From Planctomycetota bacterium (GTDB lineage: Bacteria > Planctomycetota > GCA-002687715 > DRQF01), in assembly GCA_015485455.1 (NCBI GenBank), contig WFTN01000377.1:1-8971 (forward strand): 8,971 nt of DNA, written 5' to 3'. Positions 1 to 5,976 of this stretch are shown here, piece by piece. The notes under the pieces are model-generated. The model did no database searches. It worked only from the letters and a program-made list of their open reading frames with translations, and was not told the origin of the DNA. The position numbers and the translations under genes are program-made. Each line of letters starts with the position of its first letter. Positions within the stretch are counted from its first letter, which is position 1.

Positions 1-2
1 GA

Positions 3-170
3 GTGAATACCTCTATCGAATCTACTCCCGCCAATGAGCCAACTGGGCAACAGTTCATACCTCAAGAAGAACTCATCAAAGCTCTTACAGTTGTGAGAGA
101 AAAACCGGCAAAATTCCGCTGTATGCGCCCTTGGGGGTTCGCCCCCCCTGATTTCAGTCTCGTCATTTGA
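3..170 (+). CDS. Possible C-terminal part of a small protein, unrecognised
   Basis: The frame is open from the left edge of the window to a TGA at 168-170 and gives 55 codons. The first codon in the window is GTG, but no ribosome binding site can be seen because the window begins there, so this could be either a short gene or the end of a longer one. The peptide is polar in its first half and ends in a segment containing Trp, Phe and several Pro, coded over a G5-TTCG-C5 hairpin. I recognise no family. It would be convergent with the yaiI-like gene. It may equally be a chance open frame, because the sequence after it looks repeat-like rather than genic. Confidence 0.22.
   Translation: MNTSIESTPANEPTGQQFIPQEELIKALTVVREKPAKFRCMRPWGFAPPDFSLVI
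133..146. other. Perfect hairpin G5-TTCG-C5
   Basis: Five G (133-137), a TTCG tetraloop (138-141) and five C (142-146) make a very stable small stem-loop on the plus strand; the minus strand gives the same stem with a CGAA loop. No T tract follows on either strand, so it is not a standard intrinsic terminator. It overlaps the possible reading frame at the left edge and lies just before a CTCTGACCCC stretch, so it could belong to a short palindromic repeat instead. Confidence 0.4.
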
Positions 171-195
171 TATTCGGCTCTGACCCCGGTGCCCG
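161..195. repeat. Possible REP-like / RAYT-associated repeat remnant
   Basis: The segment carries an ATTCGGCTCTGACCCC core (172-187) running into a GGTGCCCG octamer (188-195). Sequences of the type ATTCG-CTCTGACCCC are, from my memory of many genomes, often found at the ends of REP-associated tyrosine transposase (IS200-like) elements and as solo intergenic copies. No transposase is present here. The octamer GGTGCCCG recurs at 239-246. The call rests on pattern memory only. Confidence 0.22.
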
Positions 196-296
196 GAAGA
201 TCCTATGGTCCTCTAACGCCACTGATATTTCACCAGGGGGTGCCCGACCTCTCTGTTTACTTCAAATCTTAATCAAGAGGAGCATCACAAGCATCA
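171..296. other. Intergenic region without a gene
   Basis: This stretch follows the left-edge open frame and precedes the stop of the yaiI-like gene, so it is a convergent spacer if the left frame is real. It contains the direct repeat GGTGCCCG (188-195 and 239-246) and a small tandem repeat GCATCAC (282-288 and 291-297, running 1 bp into the coding region). I see no convincing terminator hairpin with a T tract and no coding signal. Confidence 0.5.
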
Positions 297-749
297 CTAT
301 GACTTACGTTTGATCAGCTGGATGACACGGTCCAGTTCTTGCAAGAAGCGCGAGCGGTCCCGGGGCTGAAGAGGCTTGGGGCCCCTCGTGACCTCCCCGG
401 CAGCCCGAAGCTCGGTCATCAGATCACGGGTCGCCAAGACATGGCCAATGTTATCTTCGGTGAAGATCTTCCCTTTGGGTCCGAGCACCATGGCTTCTTT
501 CTTGACGCAACGGTCAGCCAGAGGCACATCTGCAGTGATAACAATGTCATTGGCCCCCACTTGCTCAACGATCCAATCATCAGCCTCGTCACTCTTGCTA
601 CCCACGACCTCCAAACGAATCCTCTTGGACTCCGGTACAGTCATCCAAGAATTTGCTACCAAGGTAACAGATAACTCATAGCGTCGAGCAACCTTGTAAA
701 CCTCATTCTTAACCGAGCAAGCGTCCGCGTCGATATAGATGTGAAGCAA
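297..749 (-). CDS. yaiI: YaiI/YqxD family protein (UPF0178, DUF188)
   Basis: A 150-residue protein of the widespread YaiI/YqxD family, whose length it matches. The family has a PIN-like nuclease-type fold, but its biological role is not established. Visible signatures are the N-terminal IYIDADAC block (residues 4-12, with D8 and D10), the SDEADDW acidic block (53-59), TADVPLADR (72-80) and the C-terminal GPKPLQPRDRSRF block (123-135). Residue 13 is Ser where most relatives have Pro (DADACPVK). The start is a TTG at 747-749: it directly precedes the conserved IYIDAD strand, and AAGGA lies 8 nt upstream. No signal peptide, so probably cytoplasmic. It lies 30 bp after a small membrane-protein gene on the same strand and is probably cotranscribed with it. 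Confidence 0.93.
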   Translation of the reverse strand: MLHIYIDADACSVKNEVYKVARRYELSVTLVANSWMTVPESKRIRLEVVGSKSDEADDWIVEQVGANDIVITADVPLADRCVKKEAMVLGPKGKIFTEDNIGHVLATRDLMTELRAAGEVTRGPKPLQPRDRSRFLQELDRVIQLIKRKS

Positions 750-757
750 GAGAAGTA

Positions 758-762
758 TCCTT
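758..762 (-). promoter_or_regulatory. Ribosome binding site supporting the TTG start of the yaiI-like gene
   Basis: On the minus strand AAGGA is followed by 8 nt and then the TTG at 749-747. This supports TTG as the true start. Confidence 0.6.
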
Positions 763-779
763 TGAATTCAGCAGCAGAT

Positions 780-1016
780 TCACGAAGAGGAGTTCAGGTG
801 CGCTTTTCTTTTACATTGAACCATCAAGAAAACGTAGAAAACGCCAAAGGCAGCATTCAGCACGGCCGCAACCCAAACGATCCAAGGAGCTAAGAAGAAA
901 TCTCCCGACGGTGGAATGACCCCAGCGATGGCAAGAACCAAGGGCGAGAACATCCCCACGATTGCAATCGATTGGACTGGCTTGAAGACCGAATCTGATT
1001 TCTGAGATTTTTCCAC
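780..1016 (-). CDS. Small two-helix membrane protein, unknown function
   Basis: A 78-residue protein with a short polar, Lys/Ser-rich N-terminus, two hydrophobic segments (about residues 16-34 and 41-65, separated by a PPSGDFF turn) and a basic then Ser-rich tail beginning CKRK. This is the pattern of a small inner-membrane hairpin protein. I recognise no family. I chose the GTG at 1014-1016 because GGAG lies 6 nt before it; an in-frame GTG at 1026-1028 would add four residues but has a poorer site. It stands first in a probable two-gene minus-strand transcript with the yaiI-like gene, 30 bp away, and is divergent from the methyltransferase. The hydrophobic profile supports it as a real gene, but there is no family match to prove it. 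Confidence 0.62.
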   Translation of the reverse strand: MEKSQKSDSVFKPVQSIAIVGMFSPLVLAIAGVIPPSGDFFLAPWIVWVAAVLNAAFGVFYVFLMVQCKRKAHLNSSS

Positions 1017-1020
1017 GTTT

Positions 1021-1026
1021 CTCTCC
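1021..1026 (-). promoter_or_regulatory. Ribosome binding site deciding the GTG start at 1016
   Basis: GGAGAG on the minus strand lies just upstream of the GTG at 1014-1016, with 6 nt after its GGAG core. It favours that start over the GTG at 1026-1028, which overlaps the site itself. Confidence 0.5.
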
Positions 1027-1059
1027 ACTTTCAGTGATCACCACAGGACTATAGCCCGA

Positions 1060-1087
1060 ATTATCCACGATCTCATGAATAAGTCAG
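1060..1087 (-). promoter_or_regulatory. Candidate sigma-70-type promoter for the small membrane protein gene
   Basis: On the minus strand CTGACT (1087-1082) and GATAAT (1065-1060) are separated by 16 nt, matching 4/6 and 5/6 of the -35 and -10 consensus. Transcription would start near 1053, leaving a leader of about 37 nt. The match could be chance. Confidence 0.25.
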
Positions 1088-1210
1088 GGTAGCCACAAAG
1101 AAAAGGGAACTGAGAGGCACAAATTTGGACCAAACGAACATTCCCTGACGAAAACGCGGTTTGGCTTTCCTTTCCCGAGTTTCCCTGCAATCATAGGTGG
1201 GCCAACCCAA

Positions 1211-1216
1211 GAGGAG
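1211..1216 (+). promoter_or_regulatory. Ribosome binding site deciding the TTG start of the methyltransferase
   Basis: GAGGAG lies 6 nt before the TTG at 1223-1225. A nearby ATG at 1218-1220 is in another frame and is stopped by TGA after one codon, so it cannot be the start. Confidence 0.65.
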
Positions 1217-1222
1217 CATGAA

Positions 1223-2020
1223 TTGATCATTGAGTCTATCGACGACCCCAGACTTTCCCCCTTTCGCAACGTTCGTGACAAGGATCTCAAACGGGAGGAT
1301 GGTCTTTTCTTGGGAGAAGGCCCCCTCACAGTGGACAAGATGCTCTCCATGGAGGGTGTGACGAAATCCGTCTTGGTGGCGGAGCGGTGGGCTGAGCGTT
1401 ACTTGCCGCAGGCCCATGATGATGTCGAAATCCTTGTCGCCAGTAAAGATGTCATGTCTGAAGTCTTGGGGTTTTCTTTTCATCGGGGCGTCATCGGGGC
1501 TGGCTATCGAGCTCCATTTGAAAACCGCCAACTTCAGGACATTCTCCCCCTGCAAGTGGATTCTGCAACAATCTTGCTGATCGAAGGTGTGGGCAACGTC
1601 GACAACATCGGACTTCTATTCCGCAATGCTGCAGCGTTCGCTTGTGATGCCGTGATTATCAGTTCTGATTGTTGCGATCCTCTCTACCGCAAGTCTCTGC
1701 GCGTTTCCTTGGGCCATGTGCTCAGCACACCCTGGTGCGTTTCTGCCAACTTGGCCGATACCATCAAGAGTCTGAAGGAGCAAGACATTAGCACTGTGGC
1801 TGCGGCTCTGACCGAAAATGCCTTGAGCCTCAATGACTTCAGCTCCCCCAACCGCGTTGCTCTCTTAATGGGACAGGAGCGCAACGGAATTTCCGCTACC
1901 CTTCTCCAAGCCGTCGATGCAGCAGTCAAGATTCCGATGGCACCGGGAGTTGATTCCCTCAACGTTGCAGCAGCATCCGCCGTATGCCTGCACCAACTCT
2001 CTCAGGGCAAACGACAGTAG
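1223..2020 (+). CDS. SpoU/TrmH-family RNA 2'-O-ribose methyltransferase
   Basis: A 265-residue SPOUT-class methyltransferase expected to transfer a methyl group from S-adenosylmethionine to a ribose 2'-OH in rRNA or tRNA. The target cannot be told from sequence. Residues 1-105 form the substrate-binding domain, with the typical REDGLFLGEGPLTVDKML segment (24-41). The catalytic domain shows motif 1 at 119-138 (EGVGNVDNIGLLFRNAAAF, with R134 at the catalytic Arg position), motif 2 at 214-223 (LMGQERNGIS, E219) and motif 3 at 238-252 (PMAPGVDSLNVAAAS, the knot-forming cofactor site). Motif 2 reads E-R-x-G where many relatives have E-G-x-G; related families such as TrmJ also show E-R. The start is TTG, preceded by GAGGAG. 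Two TAG stops stand in tandem (2018-2023). It converges with the secreted-protein gene at 16 bp. Confidence 0.95.
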   Translation: MIIESIDDPRLSPFRNVRDKDLKREDGLFLGEGPLTVDKMLSMEGVTKSVLVAERWAERYLPQAHDDVEILVASKDVMSEVLGFSFHRGVIGAGYRAPFENRQLQDILPLQVDSATILLIEGVGNVDNIGLLFRNAAAFACDAVIISSDCCDPLYRKSLRVSLGHVLSTPWCVSANLADTIKSLKEQDISTVAAALTENALSLNDFSSPNRVALLMGQERNGISATLLQAVDAAVKIPMAPGVDSLNVAAASAVCLHQLSQGKRQ

Positions 2021-2036
2021 TAGAAACAGCGACGCC

Positions 2037-3371
2037 TCACTCTCCCCACCGGGGAATTCGTAGCATGACGGCCAAGCGGTCTGATTCGCCGCAAATCCAG
2101 GTGTAGCCTAAGCCGTGATTCTTGAACGCCCCAATTGCAGCAAGAAGTTTCTTGTGTTGACCAACGGCATAGTGGTGAAATTCGTTGGCCGTAGGGATCA
2201 AGATTCCAGATCCAAGACTCACCATGAGTTCGACGATCGAGTCATCAAGGCCCTCGGGCATTTGCTCCGGGGAGAATTCAATCCCGTAGCACATAGCGTT
2301 CGATTGAGGATCTAAGGATGCTGCGTTGTGATTCGCATTCTGAGTCCACGCCGACTGAGGCAACTCAACATCGTCCAACTTCGCCCCAACGGCCACCAGG
2401 AACAGCTTGCGCTTGCCTTTCTTGGCATGCATTTTCTTCACTTCTATTTGCAAGACATCGCCCGCTAAGACCTGAAATTCAACTCCTTGCTTTTTGTCGC
2501 CGAAATAGCTGCGACCTCCGGTGCTCAGAAAGCGCTTTCCGTAGCGGTACACATAAACCTTCCCGCCATTCTCCAGCCAGAGTTTCAACGTCTGCTTGGG
2601 CTCAACTCGATATTCAATCTCCCCCACCGCCTGCCAAGCGCTCTTCCATTTCGGCGACAAGTTTTTCTCTCCTTGTGCCAAGATAAGAGCCCGGATGGCT
2701 CGAGCTCCAGGAGGGCAAGGGTAGGACCGATACTGCTGAATCATGCCGTCCAAGAGGTCATCGCGCGCTTTCACTAAAGAGGCTTCCAGCCTATTCCGAC
2801 TCTTAACCAAGGCTGCTCCCATGGGGCGGGCAGTTTTCCAATTGACTTGCCCCAGACTTGCCTCGATCGTCTCCACCTTGGCCCTTAGCTTGTCGTCGGG
2901 ATACAGATCCAAGCAGCGCTTGGCGAAGTGAACGGCACTGGGAATAGCCGAATAACACTTGAGGGACTGAATTTTCTTCAAGTGTTTCAGTGCTCGGGTG
3001 GGCAGGGCACGAAGCTGAGGTTCTACGGGCTTAAGGCTAGCTAATTTGCCAACGATGCGGAGAGACTTGGGCGTCTTTTTCGGCAACAATCCCTGCGCTG
3101 CCGCATCACAAGCATGGGCTGTCCACCAACGAGCAGCATGACGGTTCCCTCCACTCACCAAACGACGAACCAACTGTTCAACACGGGGCAATTTCCAGCT
3201 GCCGCTTCGAATTTCGCCAATAATCTTGGCTTCTTTGCTCTGAACGATTTCTTCTTCGACCTGAGCAAAACACGACTGATAGCCAGATGCCAGAAGAAAG
3301 GCAAACACCAAGAAAACCTTGCCCAAACAAGGAAGTTTGCTTGGCAAAAACGAAAACGGAAGCAAAGTCAT
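2037..3371 (-). CDS. Secreted protein of unknown function
   Basis: A 444-residue protein with a likely Sec signal peptide: a hydrophobic core at residues 19-30 and a probable cleavage between A36 and Q37 (CFA|Q). The n-region is unusually long; an in-frame TTG at codon 16 would give a more typical signal sequence, but neither start has a strong ribosome binding site. The mature part falls into two parts: residues 40-235 are Arg/Lys-rich and probably alpha-helical, including a stretch (138-165) that could be repeat-like helices; residues 250-340 are probably beta-rich (TLKLWLENGGKVYVYRYGKR, GVEFQVLAGDVLQIEV, KLFLVAVGAKL). A Gly-rich C-terminal part follows, with His399, His400 and His406 and Trp/Cys near 425-427. 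I recognise no domain and no catalytic motif. It is monocistronic: convergent with the methyltransferase and divergent from the antiporter. It probably acts in the periplasm or outside the cell. Confidence 0.82.
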   Translation of the reverse strand: MTLLPFSFLPSKLPCLGKVFLVFAFLLASGYQSCFAQVEEEIVQSKEAKIIGEIRSGSWKLPRVEQLVRRLVSGGNRHAARWWTAHACDAAAQGLLPKKTPKSLRIVGKLASLKPVEPQLRALPTRALKHLKKIQSLKCYSAIPSAVHFAKRCLDLYPDDKLRAKVETIEASLGQVNWKTARPMGAALVKSRNRLEASLVKARDDLLDGMIQQYRSYPCPPGARAIRALILAQGEKNLSPKWKSAWQAVGEIEYRVEPKQTLKLWLENGGKVYVYRYGKRFLSTGGRSYFGDKKQGVEFQVLAGDVLQIEVKKMHAKKGKRKLFLVAVGAKLDDVELPQSAWTQNANHNAASLDPQSNAMCYGIEFSPEQMPEGLDDSIVELMVSLGSGILIPTANEFHHYAVGQHKKLLAAIGAFKNHGLGYTWICGESDRLAVMLRIPRWGE

Positions 3372-3541
3372 AGATCAGGTTCCCAACTCATGTTGACAAG
3401 AAAAGCATAGCCTATTTCAAGAAAATGCCGAAGAATTCAACAAACAGCAGAGTCTCTATCTCTCTTATCTGTCGGCACCTATGGCAATTTGTTCGTTTTT
3501 TGGGCAAGATGTTCTCTGACAAGTCGAAGTGAGCACCGAAC
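3372..3541. other. Divergent intergenic region between secreted protein and antiporter
   Basis: This 170-bp spacer must hold promoters for both flanking genes. A TTGACA occurs on the plus strand at 3393-3398, but no good -10 hexamer stands 16-18 nt after it. I see no clear operator palindrome. An in-frame TGA at 3530-3532 fixes the earliest possible start of the antiporter at the ATG at 3542. Confidence 0.45.
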
Positions 3542-5233
3542 ATGGACCACAATTCCAGCATACTTCTCGTTCTCGGCGTTGTCCTCGTCGCTGGAACTCT
3601 TGTGGGGATTCTCACAAAGGCACTCAAGCTACCCTCGGTGACGGGGCAGATATTCGTTGGAATAGCCATAGGCCCCGCCGGATTTGCTTTGTTTTCCGGC
3701 AACGACGTTCACCGTCTGCAACCCCTCATCGATTTCGCTCTCGGGCTGATGGCCGTAGCTGTTGGTAGCCATCTTATTTTCCCCAAACTCAAAGTGGCCA
3801 TGCGAAGGCTCACCTTACTTCTGGTGTTCGAGAGCCTCTTCACCCCAGCTTTTGTATTCACCGGTGTCATGGCCCTGCCCCAGACCAATTGGCAGTTCAG
3901 CCTCTTGGTTGCGGCCATTGCAGTTTCGACTGCTCCAGCAACGATCCTGGCTCTGGTCAAAGAAACAAGGGCCAAGGGCGTCTTCGTCACAACACTCATC
4001 GTCGCTGTTGCTCTCAACAACTTGGCCTGCATTTGCCTTTTCGAAATCGCGCTGGCGAGTGCCCGCGCGAGTTTCGACCCGGAGCTGAGCCAAAGTAGCT
4101 GGCAATTGTTGTTCCAGCCCCTGAAAGAGATTATCGCCAGTGTCCTTTTAGGTGGAGGAATCGGCTACCTCTTGGTTTGGCTTACCAAGCGCGTCGTCAA
4201 GGCGGACAAAGTCACTGCCCTTTCGATGATGGCCATCCTTCTCACCGTCGGCTTGGCTGATCATTTCGGCGTTTCCGTGATGCTCTCAAACCTCTGTTTG
4301 GGGATAGCCTTGGCAAACCTGACTCCTGACAAGGAGGAAATAGGACACAAGGTCTTCGAGGATTTCGAGTATGCGATTTACGCTATCTTCTTCACAGTCG
4401 CCGGGATGGAATTGGAGGTGGACTATATCCTTCCAGGAGGATTGTTGGCGGGAGTCGCCTTCTCGTGCCGATTCGCCGGAAAGTTCTGTGCCGCCAACTT
4501 GGGCATGCGCTTGGCGGGGGCAACAGATCGGGTTCGACGGTGGTTAGGGGTCGCTCTGATTCCCCAAGCCGGTCTAGCAATTGGTTTGGTGCTTCATGTG
4601 ACAGAAGACCCGAATTTCAGCAGCATCCGCGATCTATTTCTGGCGGTTGTTCTCACCATGGTCCTGTTGGCTGAAATCATCGGCCCCATTCTCTCGAGGA
4701 TGGCTCTCCAAAAATCCGGCGACGCTGGTCAAGATAGAGAGCGTATCATTGATTTTCTGCGAGAAGACAACATCACAACATCATTGGAAGGTCCCACTCC
4801 CGAAGATGCGATCCGCCAATTAGTTGACCTCACGGTCAAATCAAATCGTATCAAAGTCCACGCGGACGAGATATTCAGACGTGTCATGGAGCGAGAGAAT
4901 GAGCAGTCAACCTGCATGGGCGATGGTTTGGCACTCCCTCACGCCCGCATCGATATAGAAGAAGAGATCATTGGGGCGATGGGAATCAATGCCCGTGGCC
5001 TTAAGTTTGATGCCATGGACGGCAAGCCGGTTCACTGCATGGTACTCATCTTGACTCCAACAAACATGCCAGAGCGACACTTGGAAGTCTTGGCTGCCCT
5101 TGCCAGTGCCATTGGGACCAACCCCATGATCCAGAACGAGCTCTATCATTGTGACACGCCCGCCCACGCCTATGAACTTCTTCACGTGAACGAAGGCACT
5201 GCCGACTTCAATGCCTTTTTAGACGACGACTGA
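3542..5233 (+). CDS. CPA2-type cation/proton antiporter with C-terminal PTS EIIA domain
   Basis: A 563-residue inner-membrane protein. Residues about 5-387 form a monovalent cation/proton antiporter domain of some 12-13 hydrophobic segments. Recognisable family blocks are TGQIFVGIAIGPAGF (34-48), STAPATILALVKETRAKG (129-146), AVALNNLACICLFE (155-168), SVMLSNLCLGIALANL (245-260), IFFTVAGMELE (282-292) and LGVALIPQAGLAIGL (335-349). Where relatives often carry an Asp pair in the ion-binding helix (ALDD), this protein has N159-N160. Residues about 400-551 form a PTS EIIA domain of the fructose/nitrogen type, with the ALPHAR phosphorylation motif and H467 intact. The EIIA part probably senses the PTS phosphorylation state and gates transport; this is inference from the fusion. 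The ATG is the first start after an in-frame TGA at 3530; its ribosome binding site is weak. A DsbA-like gene follows after 47 bp. Confidence 0.93.
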   Translation: MDHNSSILLVLGVVLVAGTLVGILTKALKLPSVTGQIFVGIAIGPAGFALFSGNDVHRLQPLIDFALGLMAVAVGSHLIFPKLKVAMRRLTLLLVFESLFTPAFVFTGVMALPQTNWQFSLLVAAIAVSTAPATILALVKETRAKGVFVTTLIVAVALNNLACICLFEIALASARASFDPELSQSSWQLLFQPLKEIIASVLLGGGIGYLLVWLTKRVVKADKVTALSMMAILLTVGLADHFGVSVMLSNLCLGIALANLTPDKEEIGHKVFEDFEYAIYAIFFTVAGMELEVDYILPGGLLAGVAFSCRFAGKFCAANLGMRLAGATDRVRRWLGVALIPQAGLAIGLVLHVTEDPNFSSIRDLFLAVVLTMVLLAEIIGPILSRMALQKSGDAGQDRERIIDFLREDNITTSLEGPTPEDAIRQLVDLTVKSNRIKVHADEIFRRVMERENEQSTCMGDGLALPHARIDIEEEIIGAMGINARGLKFDAMDGKPVHCMVLILTPTNMPERHLEVLAALASAIGTNPMIQNELYHCDTPAHAYELLHVNEGTADFNAFLDDD

Positions 5234-5248
5234 TCTCATAAATAGACA

Positions 5249-5266
5249 AATAGGAAGTTTTCTATT
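5249..5266 (+). other. AT-rich hairpin before the DsbA-like gene
   Basis: AATAGGA (5249-5255) can pair with TTCTATT (5260-5266) around an AGTT loop, using one G-T wobble. It sits between the antiporter stop and the next start, 14 nt before the ATG. The stem is weak and has no T tract after it. It could affect translation or RNA stability, or be chance. Confidence 0.2.
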
Positions 5267-5280
5267 CCTGCGAGCACACC

Positions 5281-5925
5281 ATGACACAAACTCTCTACTA
5301 TTTGGGTGATCCCATGTGTTCATGGTGCTTTGCCTTTCGCAAAACGATCCTTCACATCGAAGAGGAATTTACCAAAGAAGTTAATTTGCACTACGTCATG
5401 GGAGGATTAGCGAAGGACTGTGAGTTACCCATGCCAAGAGAAACCCAACACTATGTCCAAGAAAACTGGCGACAAATTGAAGCCCAAACGGACACCCGCT
5501 TCAATTGGGACTTCTGGCGAAATTGCCAACCAAGACGTTCGACCTACTTGGCTTGCCGTGCAGTTCTTGCTGCAGGGATTCAGAACCTCAATCTCAAGTC
5601 GAAAGTCTTCGCTTCCATTCAGAGGGCTTACTATAAAGAAGCTTCAAATCCATCTAACCTCGACACTTTGATGGCAATCGCACACAAATTTGCAGCAGAA
5701 TTGGACGTCCAACGATTCGAGAAAGATCTTCTGTCTGGCCCGGCTGATCTCCTGTTACAAAATGACTTCAGCCTCCGAAGAAAGATAGGCGGCCACAGTT
5801 TCCCCAGCCTGATTTTGAAGACCAAAAGGGAGTCTGTCATCGTCTATGAAGGTTGGGGCAAAACCAAAGAAGTCATCACCAAACTCAAGATAGCCTTGGC
5901 TCAGTCTGAATCCAAAAACTCATGA
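5281..5925 (+). CDS. Cytoplasmic DsbA-family thiol-disulfide oxidoreductase
   Basis: A 214-residue DsbA-like protein with thioredoxin fold and helical insertion, resembling the predicted protein-disulfide isomerase group with the DPMCSWC signature (COG3531-like). The active-site dithiol is C13-S-W-C16, followed by a Phe/Ala segment. The alpha-helical insertion covers about residues 45-160. The cis-proline loop is GHSFPS with P175, just before the strand SLILK. There is no signal peptide, since the CxxC is at residue 13, so it acts in the cytoplasm, unlike classical periplasmic DsbA. The substrate is unknown. The ATG at 5281 is right for the family, whose first strand starts at once, although the ribosome binding site is poor. 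It lies 47 bp after the antiporter gene on the same strand and may be cotranscribed with it. Confidence 0.9.
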   Translation: MTQTLYYLGDPMCSWCFAFRKTILHIEEEFTKEVNLHYVMGGLAKDCELPMPRETQHYVQENWRQIEAQTDTRFNWDFWRNCQPRRSTYLACRAVLAAGIQNLNLKSKVFASIQRAYYKEASNPSNLDTLMAIAHKFAAELDVQRFEKDLLSGPADLLLQNDFSLRRKIGGHSFPSLILKTKRESVIVYEGWGKTKEVITKLKIALAQSESKNS

Positions 5926-5930
5926 CGAAA

Positions 5931-5953
5931 CAAGAAGAGCACCATTCTTGGTG
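5931..5953. terminator. Weak inverted repeats between convergent genes
   Basis: Two alternative small stems lie in the 51-bp gap between the DsbA-like gene and the hexosaminidase: CACCA (5940-5944) with TGGTG (5949-5953) around TTCT, and CAAGAA (5931-5936) with TTCTTG (5945-5950). Their position between two convergent stops fits a bidirectional terminator, but no T tract follows on either strand. Confidence 0.25.
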
Positions 5954-5976
5954 AATGTTGCTCCCTCGTCAGCTTC

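Noticed and set aside
282..297. A short tandem GCATCAC repeat next to the yaiI-like stop, considered as a CRISPR or attachment-site trace.
   Set aside because: There are only two 7-bp copies, with no spacer structure, cas genes or integrase.
1073..1555. A 160-residue open frame on the minus strand opposite the start of the methyltransferase.
   Set aside because: It is antisense to well-conserved methyltransferase motifs, has no family resemblance, and is explained as a shadow of the real gene.
2043..2055. A TCCCC-ACC-GGGGA hairpin near the convergent stops, considered as a terminator.
   Set aside because: The stem is 5 bp, no T tract follows on either strand, and it codes for the conserved-looking end of the secreted protein.
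2318..2686. A 122-residue plus-strand open frame inside the secreted-protein region.
   Set aside because: Its composition is low-complexity Pro/Ser/Arg-rich, typical of a frame opposite a real gene; the minus-strand protein has a signal peptide and coherent composition.
3368..3391. A 7-codon leader-like open frame on the minus strand whose TGA overlaps the ATG of the secreted-protein gene (ATGA).
   Set aside because: It has no ribosome binding site and no regulatory codon bias; an ATG this close to a start is easily chance.
3393..3398. A perfect TTGACA on the plus strand upstream of the antiporter.
   Set aside because: No acceptable -10 hexamer lies at 16-18 nt, so I did not call a promoter.
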